A stretch of 64,000 nt of DNA from Nostoc sp. PCC 7107. GTDB lineage: Bacteria; Cyanobacteriota; Cyanobacteriia; Cyanobacteriales; Nostocaceae. Positions 63,739 through 64,000 of the stretch are shown here, piece after piece (within the stretch, counting starts at the first letter, position 1; each line of letters begins with the position of its first letter). The notes under the pieces were generated by a model, which was not told the origin of the DNA, did not search any database, and saw only the letters and a program-made list of their open reading frames with translations. Location of the stretch: positions 2,388,501-2,452,500 of the forward strand of contig NC_019676.1 in NCBI RefSeq assembly GCF_000316625.1. Reading direction: 5' to 3'. Position numbers and translations under genes: made by a program.

Positions 63739-64000
63739 TTATCTGTACTTCTTGATTTTTTTGCTCTCGAAATAGCCTAGTTTCCAGTTTTCTGGTTGTT
63801 TTAAGTCATTGATATGCCCTTGAATAATCAGCAACATCGCAACACGAGTGTTTAAATATCCCCGAATAATCCGATTTTCTGGCTTTGGATAAACACCTGG
63901 AATTACAAAACCACTCACATTTAAAAGTTGTCCACAGTAAGTTTTATTTCCTGGTAATGTGAGAGTAAAAAAGCCATCATTTTTATAAATATTGGGAATG
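63739..64000 (-). CDS. Hypothetical protein, C-terminal fragment cut by window edge
   Basis: Only the C-terminal 86 residues are inside the window; the start lies beyond 64000. They read IPNIYKNDGFFTLTLPGNKT, then VSGFVIPGVYPKPENRIIRG and a Lys-rich tail (ESKKIKKYR). The composition is consistent with a soluble or periplasmic beta-rich domain, but I cannot name a family. It is convergent with the nucleoside transporter, 15 bp after its stop codon. Confidence 0.55.
   Translation of the reverse strand, partial: IPNIYKNDGFFTLTLPGNKTYCGQLLNVSGFVIPGVYPKPENRIIRGYLNTRVAMLLIIQGHINDLKQPENWKLGYFESKKIKKYR

Noticed and set aside
1-64000. CRISPR arrays, tRNA or rRNA genes and insertion sequences
   Set aside because: No regularly spaced direct repeats with unique spacers, no tRNA-like or rRNA stretches and no transposase frames were seen in a manual scan.

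Overview
The window comes from a cyanobacterium, very probably a filamentous heterocyst-forming one (Nostocales). The support is a kaiA-kaiB-kaiC cluster followed directly by an HgdD/TolC-type outer-membrane exporter, a KaiA lacking its N-terminal pseudo-receiver, a BCT1-type bicarbonate transporter, PipX-PipY, a photorespiratory glycerate kinase, a high-light-inducible protein, a PSII S4 protein, abundant GCGATCGC (HIP1) sites, and intergenic regions full of heptameric tandem repeats. No rRNA, tRNA, CRISPR array or transposase gene was recognised.

Layout. 1-2.2 kb: start of a bicarbonate ABC transporter operon (cmpA, cmpB cut by the left edge). 2.8-4.3 kb: SelO-type protein AMPylator. 5.2-10.9 kb: a very large hybrid sensor kinase translationally coupled to a REC-GGDEF diguanylate cyclase. 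11-12.4 kb: glycerate kinase and a Ycf20-like protein. 13.1-15.8 kb: a lipoprotein and a GT39 glycosyltransferase. 15.8-19.1 kb: a CBS-PAS hybrid kinase with a degenerate receiver, next to and divergent from the clock genes. 19.8-24.8 kb: kaiABC and hgdD. 24.9-29.6 kb: small conserved cyanobacterial genes, a sigma-like protein and a TPR protein. 30-36.4 kb: an overlapping two-gene module, AAA-type ATPase plus a 1692-residue nSTAND/WD40 protein. 36.5-46.7 kb: PEP-CTERM protein, lytic transglycosylase, HpnP-like radical SAM enzyme, Cys/Met-rich copper-binding protein, second GT39, methyltransferase, HLIP, ThyX. 46.8-57.9 kb: Ski2-like helicase, proC, sepF, pipY, pipX, a broken TrpE/PabB-type gene, EcfT/CbiQ, der, metallophosphoesterase. 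58-64 kb: an AT-rich orphan gene, a cupin/isochorismatase pair opposite an amidohydrolase, a nucleoside transporter and a truncated gene at the right edge.

Three themes stand out. First, around the clock: KaiA here has no pseudo-receiver, while the neighbouring hybrid kinase has one (Asp to Asn at the phospho-acceptor site). Second, the ATPase plus nSTAND/WD40 pair has the architecture of signal-transducing or conflict STAND systems and shows DNA-level homogenisation of its WD repeats; it is the best candidate here for an uncharacterised system. Third, dispersed repeats have entered coding sequence: a TTTTTAC heptamer encodes a signal-peptide core, a C-tract repeat frameshifts the TrpE/PabB-type gene, and the same roughly 45-bp repeat sits in frame in that gene and in the adjacent ecfT-like gene.

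All functional calls rest on reading the translated sequence and on recalled family motifs; no database search was run.
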